From the NCBI GenBank assembly GCA_030063045.1, contig JAQSEB010000173.1:310001-374000 (forward strand): a DNA stretch of 64,000 bases, read 5' to 3'. Below, piece after piece: positions 10,439 to 20,769 of the stretch (positions within the stretch are counted from its first letter, which is position 1; the number at the start of each line of letters is the position of its first letter). Below the pieces are notes generated by a model. It was not told where the DNA came from and did not search any database. It saw only the letters and a program-made list of their open reading frames with translations. The DNA comes from Pratylenchus scribneri (taxonomy: Eukaryota > Nematoda > Chromadorea > Rhabditida > Pratylenchidae). Position numbers and translations under genes: made by a program.

Positions 10439-10608
10439 TTTTTTGTTACTATTTGGCCGGATAAAAGACTGACTATTCCCTCCCTCCCTCCCTATCCGTT
10501 CGCTTCCTTTCAAAAAATCGATGAGCGTCCCTTTCTTACAACCTCTTTTAGACACATCCGTTTTTCTTCTCCTTTTATCAAATGAGTATAAATAAAAGCA
10601 ATGACAAT

Positions 10609-13600
10609 TTATTGAGGGGTTTGAATAAAACCAAAGTCAAGAACACGATAATCGGAGGGACGAATTATACCTTTTCCTACAAAAGGTTTCCATATTTTAC
10701 GGAGGGGTTGAGAGGTAACTTGTGAATTTACAATTGAAGGGCGGAGGAATGTTGGATACAAAACAGAAATTGGAACAATTTCGCCAGTTTGTGAATAATT
10801 CAAAACACGGTTTTTGAATGTTTCATATCGGAGGCCTTGATTTTCGATAACGTCCCAATTGAGTGTCATTCCTCTGATCTTCAAAACATATTCAAATTCA
10901 TCCTCTGCTGCTCCCTCTCTTTGAAGTTTGAGCCCGTATTGTTTCGCACCTCCGCTCACTACTTCTATGATCCGATGATGTGGGTATTCGTCCGTGAGAC
11001 CGCCAAGATGGGGTGATGTTTTCAAAGGATTTGCTCCCTCCGGATGTGCATAGATCAAAGAATCAGTGTCTGAATTTATCTCTGATGAATTTTAATTAAA
11101 AACACGTATATTACCAGTGTAGATGAGTGTGCAACCTGGAGATCGTGACACTTTTTGCATGAGACGAAGGAGTATTAGACGGGCACAACTTGTAGTCCAC
11201 AAGGAAATTACTAAAAAATGTTCATTTGTTTCGAAAAATATTATTGTCTTACCGCAATTGGAACAGTCATGCTCATCCAAAAATTCCTTCTTCTTTGTGT
11301 AGCTGATCAGCATCACCTCAGTTGTTATTTCATCGATTCCCATCAAGTTAATGTCCTTTCGATCCAAATATTCGGCCAATTCTGCCGGATCATCCGTGAT
11401 ATGTGTTTGCCAGAGTCCAAAATTTCTAAGTGCAAAACGGCCCCAAAGATTATTGACCATAAGCTTGGCCAATGACCGCTTTCCCTTGTTCGGATCCATT
11501 TTTTCTCTTTCAATTCGTATACCAAAACGATCCCAACATTCTTGAATAAATTTGTCCTCTGCTTCCACATTTCCCGCAATGCTGCTATCAAATCCAGATG
11601 CATGAAATTTTTGAGCAAGAAATTCGCGCATATATGGACGGAAGAGTTGATTATCCGATTTGATGTATTCCAACACACGTAATACCTTCGTGACGGTGTA
11701 TCCTTCTTTGAGTGCTTCATTCAGTTCAATGGAAGTGCAACTGCTGACCCATCCCCGTTGTTGATCGGTGTGGCTGCAACTGTATTCTTCATCGACTCCT
11801 CCTTCCAAATGATCGTGAGCGCATTGGGCACATAAAGGGAAGAGAAGACGGTTGTCGAAATCAAATTTAACGGGCAGCACAGGGATGTCAATTTCTTTCG
11901 GTGGGATGACAAACACTTTGAGCAAAGCCAGAGGGTATGGATTGTCTTCTGGAGCAGTCCAATCCACATTCTCATTCAATGTGTGCACATTTGGGTGACC
12001 AACAGGATATCCAATTTTGTCGAACATGTCGTCGGCCATGAAATTGACATAAGGATAGAGGCTCGTCACATCCAAATATGAAATCTTCTCCCCTGGATGT
12101 GCCTGATGGAACAATCGAAGAGGCCCTGTTCTCCCTCCATAGAAGCATTTTCTAATTTCCAATGGTCCACAATCCATGTAGCCTTTGAATGCTTCTTGCA
12201 TTTGTTTATCCTCCTCGAGCATTTGATATATTTCGCATGACCAAAATATTTCCACGGGCACATGACTTCTTATAAATTCCATTCGTGCTTTATCCATCTC
12301 TCTTTGTTTTCCTGCTGTTCTGCCTGTGGGCAACATGCATTGATCATCCGGATAACACTTCTCGCATCCGTGATATGGACATCCGTGTATCTCGATCCCT
12401 CTCTGTTCATTCTCAATCCATCCATCCAATTTGAACGGTCCCACTTGCTTCTCTCCTTGTTCAGAATGGGCATTTTGGATCAGCACGTTGTTCTTTTCAG
12501 AGTACCATTGCATGAATTTTAGTGCCAATAAACTTTGGTTTTCTGCCGATTGATATCCTTGCTCGGGAACAAGTGCCAAACAGTCATATGGAAGATGATT
12601 TAGTCGAAAATGGCGCATGCAGGCACTGGCAATGGTCATACATTCTCGAAGAGGGTCCAATCCATCATGTGGTTCAAATGAGGATGCTCGTTCTGTTGTG
12701 AAACCATTTTCGTTGGCAGGTCGCTTTGAAATTTCCAGAAATTCATTGCGAAAAGCCACCATTGCTGCCATCAAAATTTCAACATCATTAACGCAATAGC
12801 TGGCTAATGCTTCATCCAAAAAGAATGGCTCATTCCTGTGTTCATTGTACCATTGGTCAAATTTTTTGCGCTTTGCAGGGTCGAAACCAGCATAGAGATA
12901 ATCCACTTTTGGAGGCAAATGAGGAAGTCGCTGCCCATAATTCTCTGGCCTGTTGAAGAGATACGGAAAAAATGGCTTGTCCTGGACATCCAGTCCAAAA
13001 GCAGAGGGAAGGTCGGCCAATTTCATTTGCATCAGATTATAGCTGTCCCGCCAGATCACATTTGGATTCATTTCATTTCGTGCTTTCACTTTCATTTCAT
13101 ACATTTTATTTCCTCGTTTCAACATGCTTGGATTGATGCCTTCTTTGTAGAGTTCTTTGAACACGAAATGCATGTCAAATTTTCCACCAAAGTGAGAAAA
13201 GGCGTAGGTGTCATATCCGATTGGCAAATCATAAAGTATCCATTTGACAAAATCCTTCATTGGTGTTTGGCTGACTTCATGAAAATCCGCCTCCGTCTCT
13301 TCGTATGGTCTTTCGCCAAATGTGATCGTTCGGTTTGGTCCACACACTTCACATTCATTCACAGTGCCTGCCAATTTTTCTTTCCATCTGCCTGTCTTGA
13401 TGCATTCACCACAAGTGACTTTGGCCGCAATGAAATTTGCTTCATGCTTCATCTTTTTTATTGGCTCATTTGGGTCAAGCGGTTGATGTTGAGTCGTTTC
13501 CAGATCAAATGCCACAAATCGACAAGACTTTTCCTTTTTCTTCCTTTTCCCAATTTTCATTGGCCGAATATGACATCCTCTTTCCTTGTCATGAAAAGCT

Positions 13601-15098
13601 CCGCATTTGCCGCAATACCTATAAAAATAAATTAGAATGTTATCGTAATCATTTTTAAAAAATACCGTTCTCCACATATGTGACCCTTCCGTCCATCGAC
13701 CGTATTATTTTTCACATCCCACATAACACCGCATTGTTCACAATATTTGTTGTCTTTGCAATAACCAGACTGAATATGATGTCGATAACAGTCATTGTTG
13801 TTAAAAGTTTTGAAGCAAAGTTGACATTTTTTATGGAATCCAGGAAAAGGCTTGCATGGATATGTTGGCCCAACTCTGGAGCAAAGCAGGCAATGTGATC
13901 GGCATTTTGCTGTGTGTCGTCGGCTGCAGCCATACACTTGCTCACAAGAATAGCAATATGGCTGTCCAAAAAGGTTTCCGCCTTTTTGGACACCATCAAA
14001 ATGCTTTGTTTCGCCATTGTAGTAAAGGACAATTGGAGTATCAAACTGCTCTGGTCCATGTTTCATCAATGGTTTGTAAAGTCCAGATGTGCCGAATACA
14101 AATCCTAAATAATTAAATTTGTATGCTTATAATCTATGAATTCTTGACTACCTTTGAACACATATCGTCCAGCGTATTCTACATTCCAACGGTCTATCAC
14201 AATAGGAAGAAAATCTTGTGCATCATATTCTCTCAAATTCATTGGTGCTCCAATTGATGCAATCAAAGCATTCGTTTCTTGTTGCAATTGCCCTCGGGAG
14301 CCATGCAATCCGTGAAGATAACATCGGAATTGTTCACGTGTCAAACCTCGCGTAATACGGACCATTGTTGCTTGAAGTGCATAAAAAAGACACCGGCCAT
14401 CATAATGATTATCAATCTGATAAGATGGTAAGTTTATAAAATTAATTCAATCCTACCTTGATCAGGCATTGATCCTTAATCCGATGGTGAACTGGGCCTA
14501 ATTTTCTTTTTGGTTGACCGCTGCCTTTTATTGACCTCTTTTTTGGTAGTGCATTGTAATTTATTGTTGTTATTCGAACGGAAAATGGTTCGCCCCAAAG
14601 CGTCAAGCCTTGTTGTTTTTTACTTTGTGCAACTTTTAAGAATTGATTCAAAATGACATCCACTGTATTGGCGGTCACTGGGCGAATCGGCGTGAAGATA
14701 TTGGGATCGAGAAGAATGCTACTGATGTCACATCCCAAATGTGTTGGCTCGTCTGCTTTTGCTTTCGCCTCATCAATGGCATCGTCGATGCAATATTGAA
14801 AAATGCCCGCTAATAAACCTTCGGGTTCCTCTGGTACATCTTTGATTATGAATTTGCTGTCCCATTGCATAGTGGCATATTTTTTGTTGTATTTTGAATC
14901 TCCTTCGAGCTTTTGAATATATTTTGATGCGTTATTGTTATCATTTTTTGCAGGTGAATGAGGAGGAGAATCCGGTAAGTCCAACAAATCTTGGATTGTA
15001 AAGCGACGAGGTCGTTTTCGTGGTGGAGCATCTTCTTCATGATCATTGTTTAAATTGTTGCCGAAAAATGGTTTAGATCGTTTTGTGGGATGGTCCAT
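10609..15098 (-). CDS. POLB: Protein-primed family B DNA polymerase, six exons
   Basis: Exons in transcript order: 15098-14457, 14416-14152, 14104-13666, 13618-11253, 11210-11115, 11069-10609. Phases agree throughout, giving 1422 aa. Exonuclease motifs: FDLET near residue 487, SHFGGKFDMHF near 590-600 and YCVND near 727. YGG lies near 943, motif A LDVTSLYP near 965, motif B KLMVNNLWG near 1167, and motif C YTDTDS spans the last junction near 1270. Residues 300-470 hold a Cys/His-rich region, and GCPYHGCEKC lies before the palm. Known: Polinton polymerases are protein-primed and replicate the element using the terminal repeats. Intron 11252-11211 is 42 nt, a multiple of three and open, so its retention would not break the frame. 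Every catalytic motif looks intact. Confidence 0.95.
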
Positions 15099-15166
15099 TT
15101 TTGATAGGAATATTGGGAATATTGGAAAATGGAATAAAGTGGGATGAAATGAATAGAATACTAATT

Positions 15167-15196
15167 CTTTATATAGTGCCGAGAGTGTAGGGCGGA
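15167..15196 (-). promoter_or_regulatory. POLB core promoter
   Basis: On the minus strand CTCCGCCC (about 15197-15190) precedes TATATAAAG (15175-15167), which is 69 nt before the polymerase start codon. Confidence 0.65.
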
Positions 15197-15583
15197 GTCA
15201 AAAATTTTAACCAAAAATGCTAGGTTTTGTTTATTTAACCTTTTATGCTTATTCCCATCCGGATTAGACCTGATCTTTTAGCAATTTTCCTAACCAGTCA
15301 TAGCAAAAATGCAACACTTTGTTTGCTTAGCCTTTCATGGCATTTTCTCAGATCGAATTATTGCTTGATTCGGTAGATAGCGACAAAGATCGGAAAAAAT
15401 GAAATTAGACCTATTTTTAAAGGTCGGTCTGATCCCTTTTTATCTATTAATTTTTGTTTACCTAACCTTTTAATTATTTTTCCCATATAAGATTATGCTT
15501 CAAATCTTCAAAGTAAAATTCCGAGTTTAAAAATGTAATTCTAAACCTCAATCTAGCAATTACTTTAACTAATGTAAATAAAT

Positions 15584-15607
15584 GGGCGTGGTTAGGCTGT
15601 ATATAAG
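15584..15607 (+). promoter_or_regulatory. Core promoter of the CxxC-rich gene
   Basis: GGGCGTGG (15584-15591) then TATATAAG (15600-15607). The TATA position is the reason I place translation start at 15678 and not at the in-frame ATG at 15629 or earlier, which would fall at or before the expected transcript start. Confidence 0.6.
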
Positions 15608-15677
15608 CAAAATGAAAATCAAGCATTTCTTTAAAGCCACTCATATCCGCACCCAAAAAAAAGATCATTCCTTTTCT

Positions 15678-16215
15678 ATGAATAGTGAAATGAATTTCCT
15701 TGCCAAATTATTCGGCAAACTCAAAATTAACGACGATGAGGAAATGCCTGAAGAAACCAATGATGCAGTATGCCCAATGTCACCACGTCGCTATTTGGAA
15801 GGGGATGGACAATATTGTGGTGCAAAACCTTTAAAAATCTGCAATCATTGTGAGGAAAGCTTGAAACAGGCAAATCCTGATCAACCGAAAACACGCACAC
15901 AGGTTAAATTCGAAATTTTATGAATAAAAAATTTTACTGTAGGGATATCGTCGCTTTCGTGAATGCAAGGAACACCCCTTCATCAAGGAGTTGAATCGAA
16001 TGGTTAAGAAGGGAAAACAACTGAAATTGGCCGACTTTTATGCCTTTCTCTGTCATAATTTTGACATCGGAACTTGGTGCCAACAATGCCGAATGCAAAT
16101 CTTCGAAAAGCCACAAGAGGAGACAATCAAGCATGAATGTGAAGCAACATTTCAATACAATTTTGAACTCTGCTATCATTGCGATCAAATTTTGATGAAT
16201 ACTCTTTTTATGTAG
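15678..16215 (+). CDS. CxxC-rich putative metal-binding protein, two exons
   Basis: Exons 15678-15902 and 15943-16215 join in phase 0 to 165 aa. Three CxxC pairs are visible (CNHC, CQQC, CYHC) together with further Cys and His residues, enough for two zinc sites. The N-terminus is short and acidic, and no catalytic motif is evident. Family not recognised. It is the only plus-strand gene in the middle of the element, between POLB and the protease. Its likely poly(A) signal (AATAAA near 16312) lies just beyond the stop of the convergent protease gene. Confidence 0.65.
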
Positions 16216-16319
16216 GAATCCTATATAAAAAAGGTATCCCCCCAGAATTTGATGACCATGATTAACACTTAATTTTCTCTATGATTGTAATCATTCCAAC
16301 CTTTATGCCATCAATAAAT

Positions 16320-16772
16320 TTATGCAATCATTTTATTAACAATTTCACGAACAAATAAATCCGTATCATATTTGGAGTCTAATAATTTAAGGAATTGATC
16401 ATAGGTTGAGCCATGTGAAATATAATAAATAAAGCAAATACAATAGTGAGCACAAGTATTGCTGAGAGGGGATTGATAGGATTGGGAATTCCATCTCGTC
16501 TTCGGAAATGCCTTCAAAAATTGTTCTTCGATATTTTCGTTGATTGGAAGGGCAAGGCTATCAAAATAGAGCACTTCACGATTTAAGCCATAAGCAAATA
16601 TTGAAATCCAATGGGAACCTTTTTTATCGTGAGGATCCAAGTTGACCACAAATGCCGCAGGATAATTGAGGGATGAAGGAGAAGGAAGACCATCAGATGG
16701 GGAGCATCCGCGGAAATTCTTCTTTGTTATTGGGTTTGCCCCCAATATCTTCGACACCTGATCGCCTTCCAT
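16320..16772 (-). CDS. PRO: Adenain-like cysteine protease
   Basis: 150 aa, single exon. Catalytic residues are visible: H54 in GSHWISIF, D71 in YFDS, Q100 and C107 in NTCAHYC, with the usual Gln-to-Cys spacing of seven. Known: this C48/C5-type protease matures capsid proteins in adenoviruses and Polintons, so it should cleave the neighbouring structural proteins. The N-terminus overlaps the upstream membrane-protein gene by 80 nt in another frame. The family is often somewhat longer, so an upstream in-frame exon cannot be excluded, but the frame is open from a good Met at 16772. Confidence 0.88.
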   Translation of the reverse strand: MEGDQVSKILGANPITKKNFRGCSPSDGLPSPSSLNYPAAFVVNLDPHDKKGSHWISIFAYGLNREVLYFDSLALPINENIEEQFLKAFPKTRWNSQSYQSPLSNTCAHYCICFIYYISHGSTYDQFLKLLDSKYDTDLFVREIVNKMIA

Positions 16773-17220
16773 TAATAATGATGGGAAGCTCTAATGCCTC
16801 TTCGAATTTTTGCTCTTGTTGCAAATCTTGTGCTCTATTGGGTAGAGAATTTTTGAGCCAAATGATGGATCTGAGTTGATAGATGACGAGACTAATAATC
16901 AGCAATGCATAGAGTGCAAACATTACTCCACAATAAAGGTGCCCATAAATATTTTCTCCATCAGGAGGCGAATCCTTACAAAGATGAATCGAAGGAAATT
17001 GGGAAAATGGACCGAGCGGTGAATCGTGCAATTTTTCTTGCTGCATTTTTTGACTTTCTTCTTTTATTTTTTGTTTTTCTTGTTCTACTTGTCGCTTATA
17101 TTCTGAATATTCCGGCAAATTTTCCTGTCTAATTGACCCGTCTGTGATTAGAGACTCCAATGTCTGTTGTTGAACACAAAAAATTGTCAAAATAAATATA
17201 TAATTAATCATTTTTATCAA
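16693..17220 (-). CDS. Type I membrane protein with signal peptide and coiled coil
   Basis: 175 aa. A hydrophobic signal peptide (about 1-16, INYIFILTIF) is followed by a Lys/Glu/Gln-rich predicted coiled coil (about 40-65), a short segment with two cysteines, a transmembrane helix (about 98-117, VMFALYALLIISLVIY) and a basic-to-acidic tail. Not recognised. It lies between the capsid gene and the protease and overlaps the protease start. The size is too small for a class I or class II fusion protein; it could be a virion membrane protein or act in egress (inference). Confidence 0.65.
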   Translation of the reverse strand: MIKMINYIFILTIFCVQQQTLESLITDGSIRQENLPEYSEYKRQVEQEKQKIKEESQKMQQEKLHDSPLGPFSQFPSIHLCKDSPPDGENIYGHLYCGVMFALYALLIISLVIYQLRSIIWLKNSLPNRAQDLQQEQKFEEALELPIIINGRRSGVEDIGGKPNNKEEFPRMLPI

Positions 17221-17280
17221 ATTAAAATTTTACAAATAGAATGAATGAATGAATGTGGATATGTAAATCAAATGAATGGT

Positions 17281-17290
17281 TTTTATATGG
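17281..17290 (-). promoter_or_regulatory. TATA box overlapping the capsid stop codon
   Basis: On the minus strand CCATATAAAA overlaps the stop (TAA) of the major capsid gene at 17285-17283 and stands about 60 nt before the next gene's start at 17220. Confidence 0.5.
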
Positions 17291-18599
17291 TTGTATCGCT
17301 CATGACTGTTCGGTACTTGTCCATCATCAAAATCGAATCGAATTCTCCCATCACAATTAGAGTCACGCCTCCTGCTGGAATCGGAGCGGAAAAATTCATG
17401 CTCACCGAAGTTGTACCTGATTTGATCAGATCGAAAACACCGCCCTGATTTTCGCCACTATTGGTCAAATTGAATACAAAAATGCAATGCGTCTTTCCAT
17501 ATTGAGCAAAATTTATTCCATTTCCATCCGAAACAGTTCCAAATCCACAGCTATCTTGCATATCATGGAATGCTCTTACATATTTTCCCTCACCGAAAGC
17601 AAAATCATAGGGGGCCTGAGGATAAGTCCGGCCATTGGCAATGATGCTCACTTCTCTTAAATTGAAATGTTGGAAATTGAATGGACTGCGTCCAATATTG
17701 CCAATAAAATCCTCATTTGCGACAAGGCCAAGGATAATTCGACGAGGAACTTGATCGTTAAATAGACTTGCTTGATAATTGTATCGGCCTTATGAAATGT
17801 GCTGAGATTTCATCATTGTTTTTAGCATCCCATAGCGTGCCGGGGTTGATTCAAGTTTACGCATAATTGTAAGGGCCAATCCATCAGTTAATGAGAGCTT
17901 TTTCACATATAGTTTGCAACTGATAACCTCAAAATGGTATCGTGTACCTGCAGCAGCTCCTGGAGCAATAAGCACAAATTTGCTATCATTTGGTAGAATC
18001 TCAATGTCGATTTCGCAATGGTTCAAGAGTAAGAGTGGTTGATTAAAGAGGTCAGCATCTAGTTTTGCAATACATTGCACTGTTTTACTTTGAGCATATT
18101 TTGCCTTTCCCTGTGTAAATGCATTCCCTGTCTCCAAATTTTGCCCATTGTCAAAAATATATCCGGCAGCCTCCAATTGTGATGTTTTAGCTACGGGTGA
18201 AAACGAGAGCTCATGTGTTAGATAGGACTTGTAGGCCATAAGAGAATTTCCATTGAAAATTTCGCGTCCATTTATCATAATCCGCATGTTGTTTATAAAT
18301 GTCTGACCAATTAATTGAATAGGCGCTACATTGTCTGTTGCATCCAAATTTACCCTTAACCCATTGTTATTTTCTTTCCTGATCCGAAATTCTGTGAACA
18401 AGTAGCAATTATTGGGGTCGATGAAATTGTCACTGCTGTGGATTTTGAAATGGTAAGGTATGTCGGTCAATGGATTGCTTGTCAAAATTTCAAAAATTTT
18501 AGCTGAAGACACGGAAACATTCGTAGGAGGAAGTGAGAAGAAATCGAGTGCATTTGTAACCGAATTTACGCTATCGGCATCAATTTTATGGAAGGACAT
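17283..18599 (-). pseudogene. PY: Double jelly-roll major capsid protein, with one in-frame stop
   Basis: The frame runs 18599-17283 (437 sense codons) but is broken by TAA at 17792-17790. The upstream part (269 codons) has the N-terminal jelly roll, including FFSLPPTNVSV, the PYHFKI strand and the FINNMRIMINGREI strand. The downstream part, same frame, continues with VPRRIILGLV, SPFNFQHFNLREV and IIANGRTYPQAP, typical of the second half of Polinton capsids. No frameshift is involved and no GT-AG intron removes the stop convincingly. Known: this protein forms the icosahedral shell. Either the copy is inactivated by a single nonsense change, the stop is suppressed, or the base is a sequencing error. 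It lies 35 nt after the preceding structural gene and has no TATA box of its own, so it is probably co-transcribed. Confidence 0.88.
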
Positions 18600-18634
18600 T
18601 TTTTTTTATTTTTTTATTTTTTGAATAAATTAAT

Positions 18635-19141
18635 TTAATAGAGTCCAAATGCGTCCGAGCGAAGTTTTTTTTTAGAATGAGCAATAGGTTTTGTGATGGA
18701 TTGACCAATGACTATTTGATGATTTGATGCAGGTGCTCGTTTTGGAAGTCTTTTTATAGTCCGGCGCCTGCGTCCGCCTCCAAACTGTTTTGAGAAACCG
18801 CCTTTGTCTAATACATTGTCAACACCCTTCTTTCCTTCACTCACTACGGCTTGTTTTAGACCTTCTCCTTGGTTTACTTTTTCCAAAACTCTTCTGCCAG
18901 TGTCTAAAGCTTCCTCAGAGACTGTGGTCCCAACTTTTTTCAAAACGGGTAAGAAGAAACGCCATAGACCACGTAAAATATTACCAATTCCCGCTCCGCC
19001 TTGAATGCCATAACCTCGTTGAAAGACGGGTGTTCCGCGGAAATAGGGATATGGATTTTCATAATTGTCGCTGGCGCCTCTGCCGGTTTGAATAAAATCA
19101 TCATAGGCGATTTGGTTAACATCAAATACTACATGAACCAT
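18635..19141 (-). CDS. Basic, Gly-rich virion-associated protein with amphipathic helix
   Basis: 168 aa. Residues about 43-75 contain GYGIQGGAGIGNILRGLWRF, an amphipathic helix-like stretch, followed by a second helical region and a strongly basic GGGRRRRTIKRL segment near 123. Known: Polintons and adenoviruses encode a capsid-internal, membrane-active or DNA-associated protein of this style next to the major capsid gene; I base the assignment on composition and position, not on a firm motif. A TATA box lies about 90 nt upstream. Confidence 0.65.
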   Translation of the reverse strand: MVHVVFDVNQIAYDDFIQTGRGASDNYENPYPYFRGTPVFQRGYGIQGGAGIGNILRGLWRFFLPVLKKVGTTVSEEALDTGRRVLEKVNQGEGLKQAVVSEGKKGVDNVLDKGGFSKQFGGGRRRRTIKRLPKRAPASNHQIVIGQSITKPIAHSKKKLRSDAFGLY

Positions 19142-19230
19142 TTTTGGTGAAATATTTATTCTTTTTTTTTTAAATTGACAATATTTATGATTTGTGTATG
19201 AATGAGGATAGGATATAATTTATTTTAGGG

Positions 19231-19240
19231 GTTTATATAG
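19231..19240 (-). promoter_or_regulatory. TATA box for the 168-aa gene and probably the capsid gene
   Basis: CTATATAAAC on the minus strand, 90 nt before the start at 19141. No other TATA is seen before the capsid start at 18599. Confidence 0.5.
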
Positions 19241-19257
19241 TCAAATTTTTTTATTGC

Positions 19258-20646
19258 TTAAAAATCGATGACACGCTTGAAAATTAATACAGCCAAAACT
19301 GTGCCGAAAGCAAATGGTACAGGTCTTCCATCATCCAATGTTCTTAGGTTAATTTGGATTTCGTTAATTTCACGTGGAAGCACACGGCAATAGATAGGTG
19401 AATCGTAAATTTTTTCATGATATTCGCCAGGGGTTGCACCTGTTACAGAGACGACACGAAGAAGAGAGCCAAATGCATTGCCGATAATCATATTTTCGGT
19501 CAGTCCTTTTGCATAAACACCAAAGCTGGAGAAACCACCGCGTAAATCGCAGCCATATTTAGCAATTTCACCATTGTTCACTTGATGATGATTGGCAAAT
19601 CCCAGCACATAGCCGAGTTGTTGGGTGAAGGAAATATGATCTATTCTTGCATCTTTGAAAACAGCTATAAAACGTTCAAATCCTTTATGATATTGCAATT
19701 CAACACCCCCGATTATTTTTTGAAATAGTTCCAAATCCAGAAAATCCAAATCATATCTATCTGCGCCCAATAGATTTGATAAATATTTTTCAGTTGCTTC
19801 CGTATTTTGCGATGGCACGGGTGATTTCGAGATTGTATTATTCTCATCTTTTTTATTTTCTGTTGTTGCTGTTTTTGTCGGAGTTGTTACATTAGATGTA
19901 GGAGGAGGGGGAGGTGGCGGAAGATTCTGCACGATTGTTTGACTTTTCTTTTTCGATTCATCATCAAGTGAATGATTTAATTTAGTTTTAGGAGGTGAAG
20001 GAGGTGGTACTTGAGATGTCTTCTTATTATCAAACGGTTCAATTGTTATGGACGGAATTGAAATCTGCGTTTCTTTTTGCTCTGGTGCGCGTTCAGTTCG
20101 CTCTTTTGCATCATTTCCAATTTTTGGCGGTGATTTAGGGCGATTTTTAGATGTCGTTTTTCCTTCATCTTTCTTTGGCGTTTTTGGAGGGGGAGGAGGA
20201 GGAAGCGACGAGGGAATAGATGATGCTCTTTTGCGCCTATTTCCAGGAGGCAACTTCAGCAATGCTGGATCATTCACATATTCTCCCGAATTTATAGATT
20301 TTAAAGCTTTAGCCTGTGTTTCCAATATTCGAGCAAGAAAATCACGCAAATCATTAACCGTTGTGTGTGAAGCCTTGGGAACAGGTATTTGAATAATTCG
20401 TTGTTTGTCCTTGTGTTTAAAATGGATGTTAATAAATTGCTCATCAAGAGTACCAATCGTTGAAGGCCAACTGTACGCAAATGAAATACTATGCAATCCA
20501 CAGACCCAGTTACCATTAAAGCGAAGCGGTTTAGGCAAACGTACTCGGAATTCATTTGGTTTATTATTTGGATAATTCGGTGTTGTAAGATTTGCCTCAT
20601 TATTGGGCGTATTGCTTGGCAAAAATACAAAAAAGGTATTGGACAT
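19258..20646 (-). CDS. Probable minor capsid (penton) protein with long disordered insert
   Basis: 462 aa. The N-terminal part (1-110) begins MSNTFFVFLPSNTPNNEANL and includes FRVRLPKPLRFNGNWVCGLH, the pattern of the single jelly-roll Polinton protein. The C-terminal part (about 310-462) has two further beta-rich blocks (ARIDHISFTQQLGYVLGFA, VLPREINEIQINLRTLDDG). Between them about 150 residues are Pro, Lys, Ser and Thr rich with two poly-Pro runs (PPPPPP and PPPPPPP). Known: the minor capsid protein fills the fivefold vertices. The insert could project from the vertex (inference). AATAAA lies five nt after the stop. Confidence 0.72.
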   Translation of the reverse strand: MSNTFFVFLPSNTPNNEANLTTPNYPNNKPNEFRVRLPKPLRFNGNWVCGLHSISFAYSWPSTIGTLDEQFINIHFKHKDKQRIIQIPVPKASHTTVNDLRDFLARILETQAKALKSINSGEYVNDPALLKLPPGNRRKRASSIPSSLPPPPPPKTPKKDEGKTTSKNRPKSPPKIGNDAKERTERAPEQKETQISIPSITIEPFDNKKTSQVPPPSPPKTKLNHSLDDESKKKSQTIVQNLPPPPPPPTSNVTTPTKTATTENKKDENNTISKSPVPSQNTEATEKYLSNLLGADRYDLDFLDLELFQKIIGGVELQYHKGFERFIAVFKDARIDHISFTQQLGYVLGFANHHQVNNGEIAKYGCDLRGGFSSFGVYAKGLTENMIIGNAFGSLLRVVSVTGATPGEYHEKIYDSPIYCRVLPREINEIQINLRTLDDGRPVPFAFGTVLAVLIFKRVIDF

Positions 20647-20740
20647 TTTAATGCAAATATTTATTCTTTGTGGGAGAAAAAAAAATACAAATAATGAATG
20701 ATTATGAGGAATGAGGAAGGATGAATGTAATATAGATCAC

Positions 20741-20750
20741 TTTTATATAT
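20741..20750 (-). promoter_or_regulatory. TATA box of the probable minor capsid gene
   Basis: ATATATAAAA on the minus strand, about 95 nt before the start at 20646 and 20 nt past the integrase stop. Confidence 0.55.
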
Positions 20751-20769
20751 TCTTTTGTTCCATTCAACA

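Noticed and set aside
10439..10555. Upstream start for the secreted protein at 10555
   Set aside because: It would bury the clear signal peptide behind 39 mostly basic residues, which would block secretion.
12838..13635. 265-codon open frame on the plus strand
   Set aside because: It is exactly antisense to conserved polymerase sequence (exonuclease region) and its residues show no family features.
17750..17830. The capsid stop as part of a spliced intron
   Set aside because: Sequence on both sides stays in one frame and reads as capsid; candidate GT and AG sites here would delete conserved residues or shift the frame.
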